NCBI RefSeq assembly: GCF_032452875.1
Contig: NW_026893681.1
Coordinates: 248,001 to 312,000 of the forward strand
Reading direction: 5' to 3'
Length of the DNA: 64,000 nt
Source: Bos javanicus
Lineage: Eukaryota; Chordata; Mammalia; Artiodactyla; Bovidae
Made by a program: the position numbers and the translations under genes
Notes under the pieces: model-generated
Seen by the model: the letters and a program-made list of their open reading frames with translations, nothing else
The model's database searches: none
Told to the model about the DNA's origin: nothing
Shown here: piece by piece, positions 41,018 to 55,805 of the stretch
How positions within the stretch are numbered: the stretch's first letter is position 1
How the letters are laid out: every line of letters begins with the position of its first letter

Positions 41018-44000
41018 GTGCCTCAGGAGGCAATAACCAAAGAGCTGAGCAGGCACGAATCACGCAATCAGCAGGCAATAATCATGGACCTCAGCTGTGA
41101 TGAATCATGCTGCTCAGCTGGCAATCATCAAGCAGCTGAATAGGCAGGAATCAGACGGCTCAGCTGGCCATTGTCAAGCAGATGAGCAGGCAGGAATCAC
41201 GCAGCTCAGCTGGCAATTGTCAAGCAGCGGAGCAGACAGGAAAAACGGAGCTCAGTAGGCCCTGATCACGTGACTGAGCACACACTGATCACGTGACTGA
41301 TAATGAACTGATCACGAGGCTATAATGCACTGATCACCTGACTGCGCATGCACTGATCATGTGGATGATCATACACTGATCACGTGGCTGATCACGCAAT
41401 GATCACGTGACTGATCATGCACTGATCACGTGGCTATCATGCACTGCTCACATGACTGAGCATGCACTGATCACGTAGCTATCATGCATTGATCACTTGG
41501 CTATCATGCACTAATCACGTGGCTGATCATGCACTGATCACGAAGCTGATCATACACTGATCACGGGACTGTGCATGCACTGATCACGTGGCTGATCATG
41601 CACTGATCACGTGGCTGATCATGCAATGATAACCTGGCTATCATACACTGATCACGTGACTGATCATGCACTCTTCACTGGCCTGATCATGCACTGATCC
41701 CGTGGCTGATCATGCAATGATCAGGAAGCTGATCATACACTGATCACGTGACTCTGCCTGCTGTGTGGCTGATCATGCACTGATCACGTGGCTGATCATA
41801 CACTGATCACGTCGCTGATCATGCACTGATCACGGTGCGGATCATGAACTGATCACGTGGCTGATCATACACTGATCACGTGGCTGTTCATGCACTGATC
41901 ACGTGGCTGACCATACACTTATCAAATTACTGATAATGCACTGATCACGTGGCTGATAATGCACTGATCACGTGGCTGATCATGCACTGATCCCCTGGCT
42001 GATCATACACTGATCACATGGCTGATCATGCACTGATCACGTGTCTGATCATCCACTGATTTGAAGCTGATCATAGACTGATCACGTGATTCATGCACTG
42101 ATCCCGGGGCTGATCATGCACATATCAAGTGGCTGATCAAGCACTGATCACGTGACTGATAATTCACTGATCACGTGACTGATCATGCACTGATCACGTG
42201 ACTGATCATGCACTGATCCCCTGGCTGATCATGCACTAATCACGTAGCTGATCATATACTGATCACGTGACTGTGCATGCACTGATAACTTGGCTGATCA
42301 TGCCCTGATCACGAGGCTGATCATGCACTGATCACATGGCTGATCATACACTGATCACGTGCCTGATCATGCACTAATCACGTGGCGGAACATGCACTAT
42401 TCACGTGGCTGATCATACACTGATCACGTGGCTGACCATACTCTGATCACGTGGCTGATCATACACTGATCACGCGGCTGATCATGCACTGATCACGTGT
42501 CTATCATGCACTAATCACGTGAATGCGCATGAACTGATCACTTACCTGTTCATGCAGTGATTCCGTGGCTATCATGCACTGATCACGTGGCTGATCATGC
42601 ACTGATCACATGACTGATTAAGCACTGATCGCGTAGCTATAATGCACTGATCACATGACTGCGCATGCCATGATCATGTGACTGATCATGCACTGATCAC
42701 GTGGCTATCATGCACTGATAACGTGGCTGATCATGCAGTGATCACGTGACTGATTATGCACTGATCGCGAAGCTATCATGCACTGATCACATGACAGCTC
42801 ATGCCATGATCCCGTGACTGATCATGCACTGATCACGTGGCTATCATGCACTGATCATATGGCTAATCATACATTGATCACCTAAATAATCATGCACTCA
42901 TCCCGGGGCGGTCTTGCACTGATCACGTGGCTGATCAGGCACTGATAACTTAGCTATCATGCACTGATCACATGACTGCGCAAGAACTGTTCACGTGGAT
43001 ATCATACACTGGACACGTGACAGATCATGCACTGATCACGTGACTGATCATGCACTGATCTGGTGGCTATCATGCATTGATCACGTGATTGGTCATACAC
43101 AGATCACGTGACTGATCATGCACTGATCACGTGACTGCACATGCACTGATCATGTAAATGTAGGCAATGATCACATGGCTATCATGCACTGATCACGTGG
43201 CTGATCATGCACTGATCATGAGACTGAGCATGCACTGATCACGTAGCTATCATGCATTGATCAATTGGCTATCATGCACTGATCACGTGGCTGATCATAC
43301 ACTGATCACATGGCTGATCATGCACTAATCACGTTGCTTATCATGCACTGATCAGGTGGCTATCATGCACTGATCACGTGGCTGATCATGCACTGCTCAC
43401 ATGGCTGATCGTACACTGATCACGTGGCTGATCATGCACTAATCACGTTCCTTATCCTGCAATGATCAGGTTGCTATCATGCACTGATCACATGGCTGAT
43501 CATACACTGATCAGGTGACTGCGCATGCACTGATCACATGACTGATCATGCACTGATCATGTGGCTGATCATGCACTGATAAGCTGGCTATCATACACTG
43601 ATCAGGTGACTGATCATGCACTCTTCACGTGCCTGATCATGCACTGATCACGTGGCTGATCATGCACTGAATACGAAGCTGATCATACACTGATCACGTG
43701 ACTGTGCATGCACTGATAACTTGGCTGGTATGCACTAATCCCGTGGCTGATCATGCACTAATCACATTGCCGATCATGCACTGATCACGTGACTGATCAT
43801 GCACTGATCTGGTGCCTATCAGGCATTGATCCCGTGGTTGATCATACACTGATCACATGACTGATCATGCACTGATCACCTGGCTATCATGCACTGATCA
43901 CGTAGCTGATCATGCACTGATCAAGTGATTGAACATGCACTGAAGACGTGACTGATCCTGCACTAATCACATGGCTATCATGCACTGATCATGTGACTGC

Positions 44001-45360
44001 GCATCCACTGATCTCGAGGATGATCGTACACTGATCACGTGGCTGATCAGGAACTGATTACATGACTGACCATACAGTGATCACGTGTCTGAATATTGCT
44101 GATCATGTTATTGATCATGTGCTGATCAGGTGTGTATCATGCACTGATCACCTGACTGCGCATGCACTGACCATGTAACTGTAGGCAATTATCACATGGC
44201 TATCATGCAGTGATCACGTGGATGATCATGCACTGACCATGCACTGATCACGTAGCTATCATGCATTGATCACTTGGCTGTCATGCACTGATCACGTGGC
44301 TGATCATACACTGATCACGTGACTGCACATGCACTGATGACATGGCTGATCATACAGTGATCACGTGGCTGATCATGCACGGATCATGTGGTTGATCATG
44401 CACTAATCACGTTGCTGATCATGCACTGATCAGGTGGCTATCATGCACTGCTTACGAGGCTGATCATGCACTGATCACATGGCAATCATGCACTGATCAC
44501 GTGTCTTATCATACACTGATCATTGACTGATCATGCACTGATCACGTGCCTGATCATTCACTGATCACCTGGCTGATCATGCACTGATCACGAAGCTGAT
44601 CATACACTGATCACGTGACTGCATGCACTGATCATTTCGATGATCATGCATTGATCAAGGGGCTGATCATGCACTGACCACGTGGCTGATCCTACAATGA
44701 TCACGTGACTGATCATGCACTGATCACGAGGCTGACCATGCACTGATCACGAAGCTGATCATACACTGATCACGTGACTGTGCATGCACTGATAACATGG
44801 GTGATCATGCACTGATCACGTGTTTGATCATGCACTGATCACGTGGCTGATCATACACTGATCATGTGCCTGATCATGCACTAAATATGTTGCGGATCAT
44901 GCACTGATCACATAGCTGATCATACACTGATCACCTGGCTGATCATACTCTGATCACCTGGCTGATCAGACACTGATCACGTGGCTGATCATACTCTGAA
45001 CACGAAGCTGATCATACACTGATCACATGACTGCATGCACTGATCAATTGACTGCCCATGCACTGATCACGTGGATGATCATACGCTGATCATGTGACTG
45101 ATCATGCACTAAAAAAATGGCTGATCAAGCCCTGATCACATGACTGATCATGCACTGTTCACGAAGCTGATCATACAATGATCACGTGACTGTGCATGCA
45201 CTGATCACTTGGCTGATCATGCACAGATCACATGGCTATCATGCACTGATCACTTGATTGTGCATGCAATAATCACGTGGATGATCATGCATGTATCACC
45301 TGGCTGATCATGCACTAATCACAAGGGTGATCATGAACTGATCACGTGACTTAGCATGCT
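40943..45360 (+). repeat. HOR unit U10 (4418 bp)
   Basis: A standard unit with several markers that separate it from U1-U7: GACCATACACTTATC near 41909, CTGATCCCCTGG near 41988 and 42213, and CTGGTATGCAC near 43725 (a two-base loss from CTGGTCATGCAC). It has the extra TAATCCCGTGG monomer near 43735. Just before the island it reads CACAGATGATG instead of CACTGATGATG. Its tail has one copy of the 227-bp block. U11 (5' half) and U14 are its closest relatives. Confidence 0.88.
41018..41262 (+). repeat. Island, copy 10
   Basis: Tenth occurrence. It is preceded by CACAGATGATG in place of CACTGATGATG, a marker shared with copy 14. The island itself is unchanged by eye. Confidence 0.9.
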
Positions 45361-45435
45361 GTGATCTCGGGTCTGAGTGGTGCTAATCATGTGACTAATT
45401 AAGAACTGATCACGTGGCTCTCATGCACTGATGAT

Positions 45436-45680
45436 GTGCCTCAGGAGGCAATAACCAAAGAGCTGAGCAGGCACGAATCACGCAATCAGCAGGCAATAAT
45501 CATGGACCTCAGCTGTGATGAATCATGCTGCTCAGCTGGCAATCATCAAGCAGCTGAATAGGCAGGAATCAGACGGCTCAGCTGGCCATTGTCAAGCAGA
45601 TGAGCAGGCAGGAATCACGCAGCTCAGCTGGCAATTGTCAAGCAGCGGAGCAGACAGGAAAAACGGAGCTCAGTAGGCCC
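45436..45680 (+). repeat. Island, copy 11
   Basis: Eleventh occurrence. The island is intact, but 35-40 bp upstream a CAA to TAA change (CTAATTAAGAAC near 45394) puts a stop in the frame that leads into it. Confidence 0.9.
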
Positions 45681-47630
45681 TGATCACGTGACTGAGCACA
45701 CACTGATCACGTGACTGATAATGAACTGATCACGAGGCTATAATGCACTGATCACCTGACTGCGCATGCACTGATCATGTGGATGATCATACACTGATCA
45801 CGTGGCTGATCACGCAATGATCACGTGACTGATCATGCACTGATCACGTGGCTATCATGCACTGCTCACATGACTGAGCATGCACTGATCACGTAGCTAT
45901 CATGCATTGATCACTTGGCTATCATGCACTAATCACGTGGCTGATCATGCACTGATCACGAAGCTGATCATACACTGATCACGGGACTGTGCAGGCACTG
46001 ATCACGTGGCTGATCATGCACTGATCACGTGGCTGATCATGCAATGATAACCTGGCTATCATACACTGATCACGTGACTGATCATGCACTCTTCACTGGC
46101 CTGATCATGCACTGATCCCGTGGCTGATCATGCAATGATCAGGAAGCTGATCATACACTGATCACGTGACTCTGCCTGCTGTGTGGCTGATCATGCACTG
46201 ATCACGTGGCTGATCATACACTGATCACGTCGCTGATCATGCACTGATCACGGTGCGGATCATGAACTGATCACGTGGCTGATCATACACTGATCACGTG
46301 GCTGTTCATGCACTGATCACGTGGCTGACCATACACTTATCAAATTACTGATAATGCACTGATCACGTGGCTGATAATGCACTGATCACGTGGCTGATCA
46401 TGCACTGATCCCCTGGCTGATCATACACTGATCACATGGCTGATCATGCACTGATCACGTGTCTGATCATCCACTGATTTGAAGCTGATCATAGACTGAT
46501 CACGTGATTCATGCACTGATCCCGGGGCTGATCATGCACATATCAAGTGGCTGATCAAGCACTGATCACGTGACTGATAATTCACTGATCACGTGACTGA
46601 TCATGCACTGATCACGTGACTGATCATGCACTGATCCCCTGGCTGATCATGCACTAATCACGTAGCTGATCATATACTGATCACGTGACTGTGCATGCAC
46701 TGATAACTTGGCTGATCATGCCCTGATCACGAGGCTGATCATGCACTGATCACATGGCTGATCATACACTGATCACGTGCCTGATCATGCACTAATCACG
46801 TGGCGGAACATGCACTATTCACGTGGCTGATCATACACTGATCACGTGGCTGACCATACTCTGATCACGTGGCTGATCATACACTGATCACGCGGCTGAT
46901 CATGCACTGATCACGTGTCTATCATGCACTAATCACGTGAATGGGCATGAACTGATCACTTACCTGTTCATGCAGTGATTCCGTGGCTATCATGCACTGA
47001 TCACGTGGCTGATCATGCACTGATCACATGACTGATTAAGCACTGATCGCGTAGCTATAATGCACTGATCACATGACTGCGCATGCCATGATCATGTGAC
47101 TGATCATGCACTGATCACGTGGCTATCATGCACTGATAACGTGGCTGATCATGCAGTGATCACGTGACTGATTATGCACTGATCGCGAAGCTATCATGCA
47201 CTGATCACATGACAGCTCATGCCATGATCGCGTGACTGATCATGCACTGATCACGTGGCTATCATGCACTGATCATATGGCTAATCATACATTGATCACC
47301 TAAATAATCATGCACTCATCCCGGGGCGGTCTTGCACTGATCACGTGGCTGATCAGGCACTGATAACTTAGCTATCATGCACTGATCACATGACTGCGCA
47401 AGAACTGTTCACGTGGATATCATACACTGGACACGTGACAGATCATGCACTGATCACGTGACTGATCATGCACTGATCTGGTGGCTATCATGCATTGATC
47501 ACGTGATTGGTCATACACAGATCACGTGACTGATCATGCACTGATCACGTGACTGCACATGCACTGATCATGTAAATGTAGGCAATGATCACATGGCTAT
47601 CATGCACTGATCACGTGGCTGATCATGCAC

Positions 47631-49287
47631 TGATCATGAGACTGAGCATGCACTGATCACGTAGCTATCATGCATTGATCAATTGGCTATCATGCACTGA
47701 TCACGTGGCTGATCATACACTGATCACGTGGCTGATCATGCACTAATCACGTTGCTTATCATGCACTGATCAGGTGGCTATCATGCACTGATCACGTGGC
47801 TGATCATGCACTGCTCACATGGCTGATCGTACACTGATCACGTGGCTGATCATGCACTAATCACGTTCCTTATCCTGCAATGATCAGGTTGCTATCATGC
47901 ACTGATCACATGGCTGATCATACACTGATCAGGTGACTGCGCATGCACTGATCACATGACTGATCATGCACTGATCATGTGGCTGATCATGCACTGATAA
48001 GCTGGCTATCATACACTGATCAGGTGACTGATCATGCACTCTTCACGTGCCTGATCATGCACTGATCACGTGGCTGATCATGCACTGAATACGAAGCTGA
48101 TCATACACTGATCACGTGACTGTGCATGCACTGATAACTTGGCTGGTATGCACTAATCCCGTGGCTGATCATGCACTAATCACATTGCCGATCATGCACT
48201 GATCACGTGACTGATCATGCACTGATCTGGTGCCTATCAGGCATTGATCCCGTGGTTGATCATACACTGATCACATGACTGATCATGCACTGATCACCTG
48301 GCTATCATGCACTGATCACGTAGCTGATCATGCACTGATCAAGTGATTGAACATGCACTGAAGACGTGACTGATCCTGCACTAATCACATGGCTATCATG
48401 CACTGATCATGTGACTGCGCATCCACTGATCTCGAGGATGATCGTACACTGATCACGTGGCTGATCATGCCCTGATCATGAGACTGAGCATGCACTGATC
48501 ACGTAGCTATCATGCATTGATCAATTGGCTATCATGCACTGATCACGTGGCTGATCATACACTGATCACGTGGCTGATCATGCACTAATCACGTTGCTTA
48601 TCATGCACTGATCAGGTGGCTATCATGCACTGATCACGTGGCTGATCATGCACTGCTCACATGGCTGATCGTACACTGATCACGTGGCTGATCATGCACT
48701 AATCACGTTCCTTATCCTGCAATGATCAGGTTGCTATCATGCACTGATCACATGGCTGATCATACACTGATCAGGTGACTGCGCATGCACTGATCACATG
48801 ACTGATCATGCACTGATCATGTGGCTGATCATGCACTGATAAGCTGGCTATCATACACTGATCAGGTGACTGATCATGCACTCTTCACGTGCCTGATCAT
48901 GCACTGATCACGTGGCTGATCATGCACTGAATACGAAGCTGATCATACACTGATCACGTGACTGTGCATGCACTGATAACTTGGCTGGTCATGCACTAAT
49001 CACATTGCCGATCATGCACTGATCACGTGACTGATCATGCACTGATCTGGTGCCTATCAGGCATTGATCCCGTGGTTGATCATACACTGATCACATGACT
49101 GATCATGCACTGATCACCTGGCTATCATGCACTGATCACGTAGCTGATCATGCACTGATCAAGTGATTGAACATGCACTGAAGACGTGACTGATCCTGCA
49201 CTAATCACATGGCTATCATGCACTGATCATGTGACTGCGCATCCACTGATCTCGAGGATGATCGTACACTGATCACGTGGCTGATCA
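47631..49287 (+). repeat. 842-bp direct duplication at the U11 junction
   Basis: Two consecutive copies of the same HOR segment, 47631-48472 and 48473 to about 49287. Both start at TGATCATGAG and run through the CACGTTGCTTATC, GATAAGCTGG, GAAGACGTGAC and CTCGAGGATG markers. Copy 1 has the extra TAATCCCGTGG monomer and the CTGGTATGC loss (U10-type). Copy 2 lacks the extra monomer and reads CTGGTCATGC (U7-type). The copies thus come from different unit types, which marks an exchange rather than simple slippage. The join lies in about 48452-48472, where both parents read CACGTGGCTGATCA. Confidence 0.88.
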
Positions 49288-50359
49288 GGAACTGATCACA
49301 TGACTGACCATACAGTGATCACGTGTCTGAATATTGCTGATCATGTTATTGATCATGTGCTGATCAGGTGTGTATCATGCACTGATCACCTGACTGCGCA
49401 TGCACTGACCATGTAACTGTAGGCAATTATCACATGGCTATCATGCAGTGATCACGTGGATGATCATGCACTGACCATGCACTGATCACGTAGCTATCAT
49501 GCATTGATCACTTGGCTGTCATGCACTGATCACGTGGCTGATCATACACTGATCACGTGACTGCACATGCACTGATGACATGGCTGATCATACAGTGATC
49601 ACGTGGCTGATCATGCACTGATCATGTGGTTGATCATGCACTAATCACGTTGCTGATCATGCACTGATCAGGTGGCTATCATGCACTGCTTACGAGGCTG
49701 ATCATGCACTGATCACATGGCAATCATGCACTGATCACGTGTCTTATCATACACTGATCATTTCGATGATCATGCATTGATCAAGGGGCTGATCATGCAC
49801 TGACCACGTGGCTGATCCTACAATGATCACGTGACTGATCATGCACTGATCACGCGGCTGACCATGCACTGATCACGAAGCTGATCATACACTGATCACG
49901 TGACTGTGCATGCACTGATAACGTGGGTGATCATGCACTGATCACGTGTTTGATCATGCACTGATCACGTGGCTGATCATACACTGTTCATGTGCCTGAT
50001 CATGCACTAAATATGTTGCGGATCATGCACTGATCACGTAGCTGATCATACACTGATCACCTGGCTGATCATACTCTGATCACCTGGCTGATCAGACACT
50101 GATCACGTGGCTGATCATACTCTGAATACGAAGGTGATCATACACTGATCACGTGACTGCATGCACTGATCAATTGACTGCCCATGCACTGATCACGTGG
50201 ATGATCATGCGCTGATCATGTGACTGATCATGCACTAAAAAAATGGCTGATCAAGCCCTGATCACATGACTGATCATGCACTGTTCACGAAGCTGATCAT
50301 ACAATGATCACGTGACTGTGCATGCACTGATCACTTGGCTGATAATGCACAGATCACAT

Positions 50360-50788
50360 GGCTATCATGCACTGATCACTTGATTGTGCATGCAATAATC
50401 ACGTGGATGATCATGCATTTATCACGTGGCTGATCATGCACTAATCACAAGGGTGATCATGAACTGATCACGTGACTTAGCATGCTGTGATCTCGTGTCT
50501 GAATGGTGCTGATCATGTGACTAATCAAGAACTGATCACGTGGCTATCATGCACTGTTCACGTGGCTGATCATACACTGATCACGTGGCTATCATGCACT
50601 GATCACTTGATTGTGCATGCAATAATCACGTGGATGATCATGCATGTATCACCTGGCTGATCATGCACTAATCACAAGGGTGATCATGAACTGATCACGT
50701 GACTTAGCATGCTGTGATCTCGGGTCTGAGTGGTGCTAATCATGTGACTAATCAAGAACTGATCACGTGGCTCTCATGCACTGATGAT
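50360..50788 (+). repeat. 227-bp tandem pair before island 12
   Basis: Landmarks at 50487 and 50714. It lies in the U7-like 3' half of U11, consistent with the U7 tail also having the pair. Confidence 0.83.
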
Positions 50789-53700
50789 GTGCCTCAGGAG
50801 GCAATAACCAAAGAGCTGAGCAGGCACGAATCACGCAATCAGCAGGCAATAATCATGGACCTCAGCTGTGATGAATCATGCTGCTCAGCTGGCAATCATC
50901 AAGCAGCTGAATAGGCAGGAATCAGACGGCTCAGCTGGCCATTGTCAAGCAGATGAGCAGGCAGGAATCACGCAGCTCAGCTGGCAATTGTCAAGCAGCG
51001 GAGCAGACAGGAAAAACGGAGCTCAGTAGGCCCTGATCACGTGACTGAGCACACACTGATCACGTGACTGATAAAGAACTGATCACGAGGCTATAATGCA
51101 CTGATCACCTGACTGCGCATGCACTGATCATGTGGATGATCATACACTGATCACGTGGCTGATCACGCAATGATCACGTGACTGATCATGCACTGATCAC
51201 GTGGCTATCATGCACTGCTCACATGACTGAGCATGCACTGATCACGTAGCTATCATGCATTGATCACTTGGCTATCACGCACTAATCACGTGGCTGATCA
51301 TGCACTGATCACGAAGCTGATCATACACTGATCACGGGACTGTGCATGCACTGATCACGTGGCTGATCATGCACTGATCACGTGGCTGATCATGCAATGA
51401 TAACCTGGCTATCATACACTGATCACGTGACTGATCATGCACTCTTCACTGGCCTGATCATGCACTGATCCCGTGGCTGATCATGCAATGATCAGGAAGC
51501 TGATCATACACTGATCACGTGACTCTGCCTGCTGTGTGGCTGATCATGCACTGATCACGTGGCTGATCATACACTGATCACGTCGCTGATCATGCACTGA
51601 TCACGGTGCGGATCATGAACTGGTCACGTGGCTGATCATACACTGATCACGTGGCTGTTCATGCACTGATCACGTGGCTGATCATACACTTATCAAATTA
51701 CTGATAATGCACTGATCACGTGCCTGATTATGCACTGATCACGAAGCTGACCATACACTGACTGTGCATGCACTCATCACGTGGCTGATAATGCACTGAT
51801 CACGTGGCTGATCATGCACTGATCACCTGGCTGATCATACACTGATCACGTGGCTGATCATGCACTGATCACGTGTCTGATCATCCACTGATTTGAAGCT
51901 GATCATAGACTGATCACGTGATTCCTGCACTGATCACGGGGCTGATCATGCACATATCAAGTGGCTGATCAAGCACTGATCACGTGACTGATCATTCACT
52001 GATCACGTGACTGATCATGCACTGATCACGTGGCTGATCATGCACTAATCACGTAGCTGATCATATACTGATCACGTGACTGTGCATGCACTGATAACTT
52101 GGCTGATCATGCCCTGATCACGAGGCTGATCATGCACTGATCACATGGCTGATCATACACTGATCACGTGCCTGATCATGCACTAATCACGTGGCGGAAC
52201 ATGCACTATTCACGTGGCTGATCATACACTGATCACGTGGCTGACCATACTCTGATCACGCGGCTGATCATGCACTGATCACGTGTCTATCATGCACTAA
52301 TCACGTGAATGCGCATGAACTGATCACTTACCTGTTCATGCAGTGATTCCGTGGCTATCATGCACTGATCACGTGGCTGATCATGCACTGATCACATGAC
52401 TGATTAAGCACTGCTCTCGTAGCTATAATGCACTGATCACATGACTGCGCATGCCATGATCATGTGACTGATCATGCACTGATCACGTGGCTATCATGCA
52501 CTGATAACGTGGCTGATCATGCAGTGATCATGTGACTGATTATGCACTGATCGCGAAGCTATCATGCACTGATCACATGACAGCTCATGCCATGATCGCG
52601 TGACTGATCATGCACTGATCACGTGGCTATCATGCACTGATCATATGGCTAATCATACATTGATCACCTAAATAATCATGCACTCATCCCGGGGCGGTCT
52701 TGCACTGATCACGTGGCTGATCAGGCACTGATAACTTAGCTATCATGCACTGATCACATGACTGCGCAAGAACTGTTCACGTGGATATCATACACTGGAC
52801 ACGTGACAGATCATGCACTGATCACGTGACTGATCATGCACTGATCTGGTGGCTATCATGCATTGATCACGTGATTGGTCATACACAGATCACGTGACTG
52901 ATCATGCACTGATCACGTGACTGCACATGCACTGATCATGTAAATGTAGGCAATGATCACATGGCTATCATGCACTGATCACGTGGCTGATCATGCACTG
53001 ATCATGAGACTGAGCATGCACTGATCACGTAGCTATCATGCATTGATCAATTGGCTATCATGCACTGATCACGTGGCTGATCATACACTGATCACGTGGC
53101 TGATCATGCACTAATCACGTTGCTTATCATGCACTGATCAGGTGGCTATCATGCACTGATCACGTGGCTGATCATGCACTGCTCACATGGCTGATCGTAC
53201 ACTGATCACGTGGCTGATCATGCACTAATCACGTTCCTTATCCTGCAATGATCAGGTTGCTATCATGCACTGATCACATGGCTGATCATACACTGATCAG
53301 GTGACTGCGCATGCACTGATCACATGACTGATCATGCACTGATCATGTGGCTGATCATGCACTGATAAGCTGGCTATCATACACTGATCAGGTGACTGAT
53401 CATGCACTCTTCACGTGCCTGATCATGCACTGATCACGTGGCTGATCATGCACTGAATACGAAGCTGATCATACACTGATCACGTGACTGTGCATGCACT
53501 GATAACTTGGCTGGTCATGCACTAATCACATTGCCGATCATGCACTGATCACGTGACTGATCATGCACTGATCTGGTGCCTATCAGGCATTGATCCCGTG
53601 GTTGATCATACACTGATCACATGACTGATCATGCACTGATCACCTGGCTATCATGCACTGATCACGTAGCTGATCATGCACTGATCAAGTGATTGAACAT

Positions 53701-55124
53701 GCACTGAAGACGTGACTGATCCTGCACTAATCACATGGCTATCATGCACTGATCATGTGACTGCGCATCCACTGATCTCGAGGATGATCGTACACTGATC
53801 ACGTGGCTGATCAGGAACTGATCACATGACTGACCATACAATGATCACGTGTCTGAATATTGCTGATCATGTTATTGATCATGTGCTGATCAGGTGTGTA
53901 TCATGCACTGATCACCTGACTGCGCATGCACTGACCATGTAACTGTAGGCAATTATCACATGGCTATCATGCAGTGATCACGTGGATGATCATGCACTGA
54001 CCATGCACTGATCACGTAGCTATCATGCATTGATCACTTGGCTGTCATGCACTGATCACGTGGCTGATCATACACTGATCACGTGACTGCACATGCACTG
54101 ATGACATGGCTGATCATACAGTGATCACGTGGCTGATCATGCACGGATCATGTGGTTGATCATGCACTAATCACGTTGCTGATCATGCACTGATCAGGTG
54201 GCTATCATGCACTGCTTACGAGGCTGACCATGCACTGATCACATGGCAATCATGCACTGATCACGAGTCTTATCCTACACTGATCCTTGACTGATCATGC
54301 ACTGATCACGTGCCTGATCATTCACTCATCACCTGGCTGATCATGCACTGATCACGAAGCTGATCATACACTGATCACCTGACTGCATGCACTGATCATT
54401 TCGATGATCATGCATTGATCAAGGGGCTGATCATGCACTGACCACGTGGCTGATCCTACAATGATCACGTGACTGATCATGCACTGATCACCCGGCTGAC
54501 CATGCACTGATCACGAAGCTGATCATACACTGATCACGTGACTGTGCATGCACTGATAACGTGGGTGATCATGCACTGATCACGTGTTTGATCATGCACT
54601 GATCACGTGGCTGATCATACACTGTTCATGTGCCTGATCATGCACTAAATATGTTGCGGATCATGCACTGATCACGTAGCTGATCATACACTGATCACCT
54701 GGCTGATCATACTCTGATCACCTGGCTGATCAGACACTGATCACGTGGCTGATCATACTCTGAACACGAAGCTGATCATACACTGATCACGTGACTGCAT
54801 GCACTGATCAATTGACTGCCCATGCACTGATCACGTGGATGATCATGCGCTGATCATGTGACTGATCATGCACTAAAAAAATGGCTGATCAAGCCCTGAT
54901 CACATGACTGATCATGCACTGTTCACGAAGCTGATCATACAATGATCACGTGACTGTGCATGCACTGATCACTTGGCTGATCATGCACAGATCACATGGC
55001 TATCATGCACTGATCACTTGATTGTGCATGCAATAATCACGTGGATGATCATGCATGTATCACGTGGCTGATCATGCACTAATCACAAGGGTGATCATGA
55101 ACTGATCACGTGACTTAGCATGCT
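50714..55124 (+). repeat. HOR unit U12 (4411 bp), paralogue of U8
   Basis: Matches U8 across its length at a shift of about 18.35 kb, with shared private variants (CATACAATGATCACGTG near 53835 and GATCACGAGTCTTATCC near 54263). It differs by keeping the two monomers lost in U8 near 35125 (here near 53455) and by lacking one monomer near 52255. Other differences are GATAAAGAACTG near 51070 and CACCCGGCTGACC near 54489. Its tail also carries a single copy of the 227-bp block, with a hybrid end TGTATCACGTGGC near 55057. Confidence 0.88.
50789..51033 (+). repeat. Island, copy 12
   Basis: Twelfth occurrence, unchanged by eye, first after the 18.35-kb junction. Partner of copy 8. Confidence 0.9.
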
Positions 55125-55199
55125 GTGATCTCGGGTCTGAGTGGTGCTAATCATGTGACTAATCAAGAACTGATCACGTGGCTCTCATGCACTGATGAT

Positions 55200-55444
55200 G
55201 TGCCTCAGGAGGCAATAACCAAAGAGCTGAGCAGGCACGAATCACGCAATCAGCAGGCAATAATCATGGACCTCAGCTGTGATGAATCATGCTGCTCAGC
55301 TGGCAATCATCAAGCAGCTGAATAGGCAGGAATCAGACGGCTCAGCTGGCCATTGTCAAGCAGATGAGCAGGCAGGAATCACGCAGCTCAGCTGGCAATT
55401 GTCAAGCAGCGGAGCAGACAGGAAAAACGGAGCTCAGTAGGCCC
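55200..55444 (+). repeat. Island, copy 13
   Basis: Thirteenth occurrence, unchanged by eye, heading the second hybrid unit U13. Confidence 0.9.
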
Positions 55445-55805
55445 TGATCACGTGACTGAGCACACACTGATCACGTGACTGATAATGAACTGATCACGAG
55501 GCTATAATGCACTGATCACCTGACTGCGCATGCACTGATCATGTGGATGATCATACACTGATCACGTGGCTGATCACGCAATGATCACGTGACTGATCAT
55601 GCACTGATCACGTGGCTATCATGCACTGCTCACATGACTGAGCATGCACTGATCACGTAGCTATCATGCATTGATCACTTGGCTATCATGCACTAATCAC
55701 GTGGCTGATCATGCACTGATCACGAAGCTGATCATACACTGATCACGGGACTGTGCATGCACTGATCACGTGGCTGATCATGCACTGATCACGTGGCTGA
55801 TCATG

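Larger units (their letters stand above)
30123..48472 (+). repeat. 18.35-kb super-repeat, copy A
   Basis: A large-scale repeat holding the 3' part of U7, all of U8, U9 and U10, and the 5' part of U11. The start is inferred from the matching restart at 48473: TGATCATGAGACTGAGC occurs at 30123 and at 48473, exactly 18,350 bp apart. Landmark pairs keep the shift: unit starts 32364/50714, 36751/55125, 40943/59313 and 45361/63730 differ by 18,350, 18,374, 18,370 and 18,369 bp. Shared rare variants in paired units support common origin rather than chance similarity. Confidence 0.88.
45361..50713 (+). repeat. HOR unit U11 (5353 bp), chimera with internal duplication
   Basis: The largest unit. The 5' part (to about 48470) matches U10, with the same CTGATCCCCTGG and CTGGTATGCAC markers. 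From 48473 the sequence steps back in the unit and continues as U7-type, with the 112-bp deletion (about 49757) and the CTGAATACGAAGGTG variant (50125). About 0.84 kb is therefore present twice (47631-48472 and 48473 to about 49287). A CAA to TAA change near 45398 closes the 66-codon frame that is open in other copies. This is the breakpoint unit of the 18.35-kb duplication. Confidence 0.9.
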
